From Lenisia limosa (Eukaryota > Breviatea): DNA of 33,227 bases. The DNA lies in the NCBI GenBank assembly GCA_001655205.1, contig LPNZ01009898.1, positions 1 to 33,227 of the forward strand, read 5' to 3'. The number at the start of each line of letters is the position of its first letter. Positions within the stretch are counted from its first letter, which is position 1. The notes under the pieces were generated by a model that was given only the letters and a program-made list of their open reading frames with translations, searched no databases and had not been told where the DNA came from. A program made the position numbers and the translations under genes. Positions 33,111 to 33,227 of this stretch are shown one piece after another.

Positions 33111-33227
33111 TAGTGTCTTACGCTTTATGTATTCACATATAATAATATGAATGTTCATACTCACCCTTTTTTGAAATGAGGTTGAATCTTCTTACATAGA
33201 TGTCTTAAATTAATGTTCTTTGTATAG
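33111..33227. other. 3' flank of the acidic-protein gene, nothing identified
   Basis: AT-rich sequence to the end of the window with no supported feature. Confidence 0.4.

Overview
The window is 33 kb of an intron-dense nuclear genome. Nearly every gene is cut into many exons by short GT-AG introns of roughly 25-335 bases, and intergenic spacers are only about 170-520 bases. Gene content (kinesin, electron-transfer flavoprotein beta, a Bin3/MePCE methyltransferase, a TMEM144-like transporter) is eukaryotic. The compactness points to a microbial eukaryote, but the sequence does not let me name a clade. Six runs of N are assembly gaps; two fall against exons of the largest gene.

Layout. (1) 1-1484, plus: 3' part of a SurE-like nucleotidase gene. 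(2) 2008-19863, minus: one giant kinesin gene. I traced 51 candidate exons with continuous reading phase, encoding at least about 4,170 residues: N-terminal motor, acidic linker, about 3,500 residues of helical rod (two unbroken exons of 3.4-3.5 kb, one holding an exact array of 33 fourteen-residue repeats), and a C-terminal PH domain. (3) 20038-21568, plus: ETF beta, divergent from the kinesin across 174 bases. (4) 21868-23528, minus: Bin3-type RNA-cap methyltransferase. (5) 23993-27182, minus: secreted, beta-rich protein of no recognised family. (6) 27526-29882, plus: multi-spanning TMEM144-like transporter of 339 residues. (7) 30060-30751 and about 30863-31875, minus: two small membrane-protein models. 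(8) 32214-33110, plus: 165-residue acidic protein.

The genes do not form an obvious pathway. The main point of interest is the kinesin. It carries an intact P-loop but altered switch I and switch II residues, an extreme rod length and a lipid-binding type C-terminus, so it looks like a very long membrane- or cortex-attached motor or tether. A PH start codon that looks usable (ATG at 3090) is better explained as an intron branch site. All splice models were read by eye from frame, phase and GT-AG sites; no transcript or database evidence was available.
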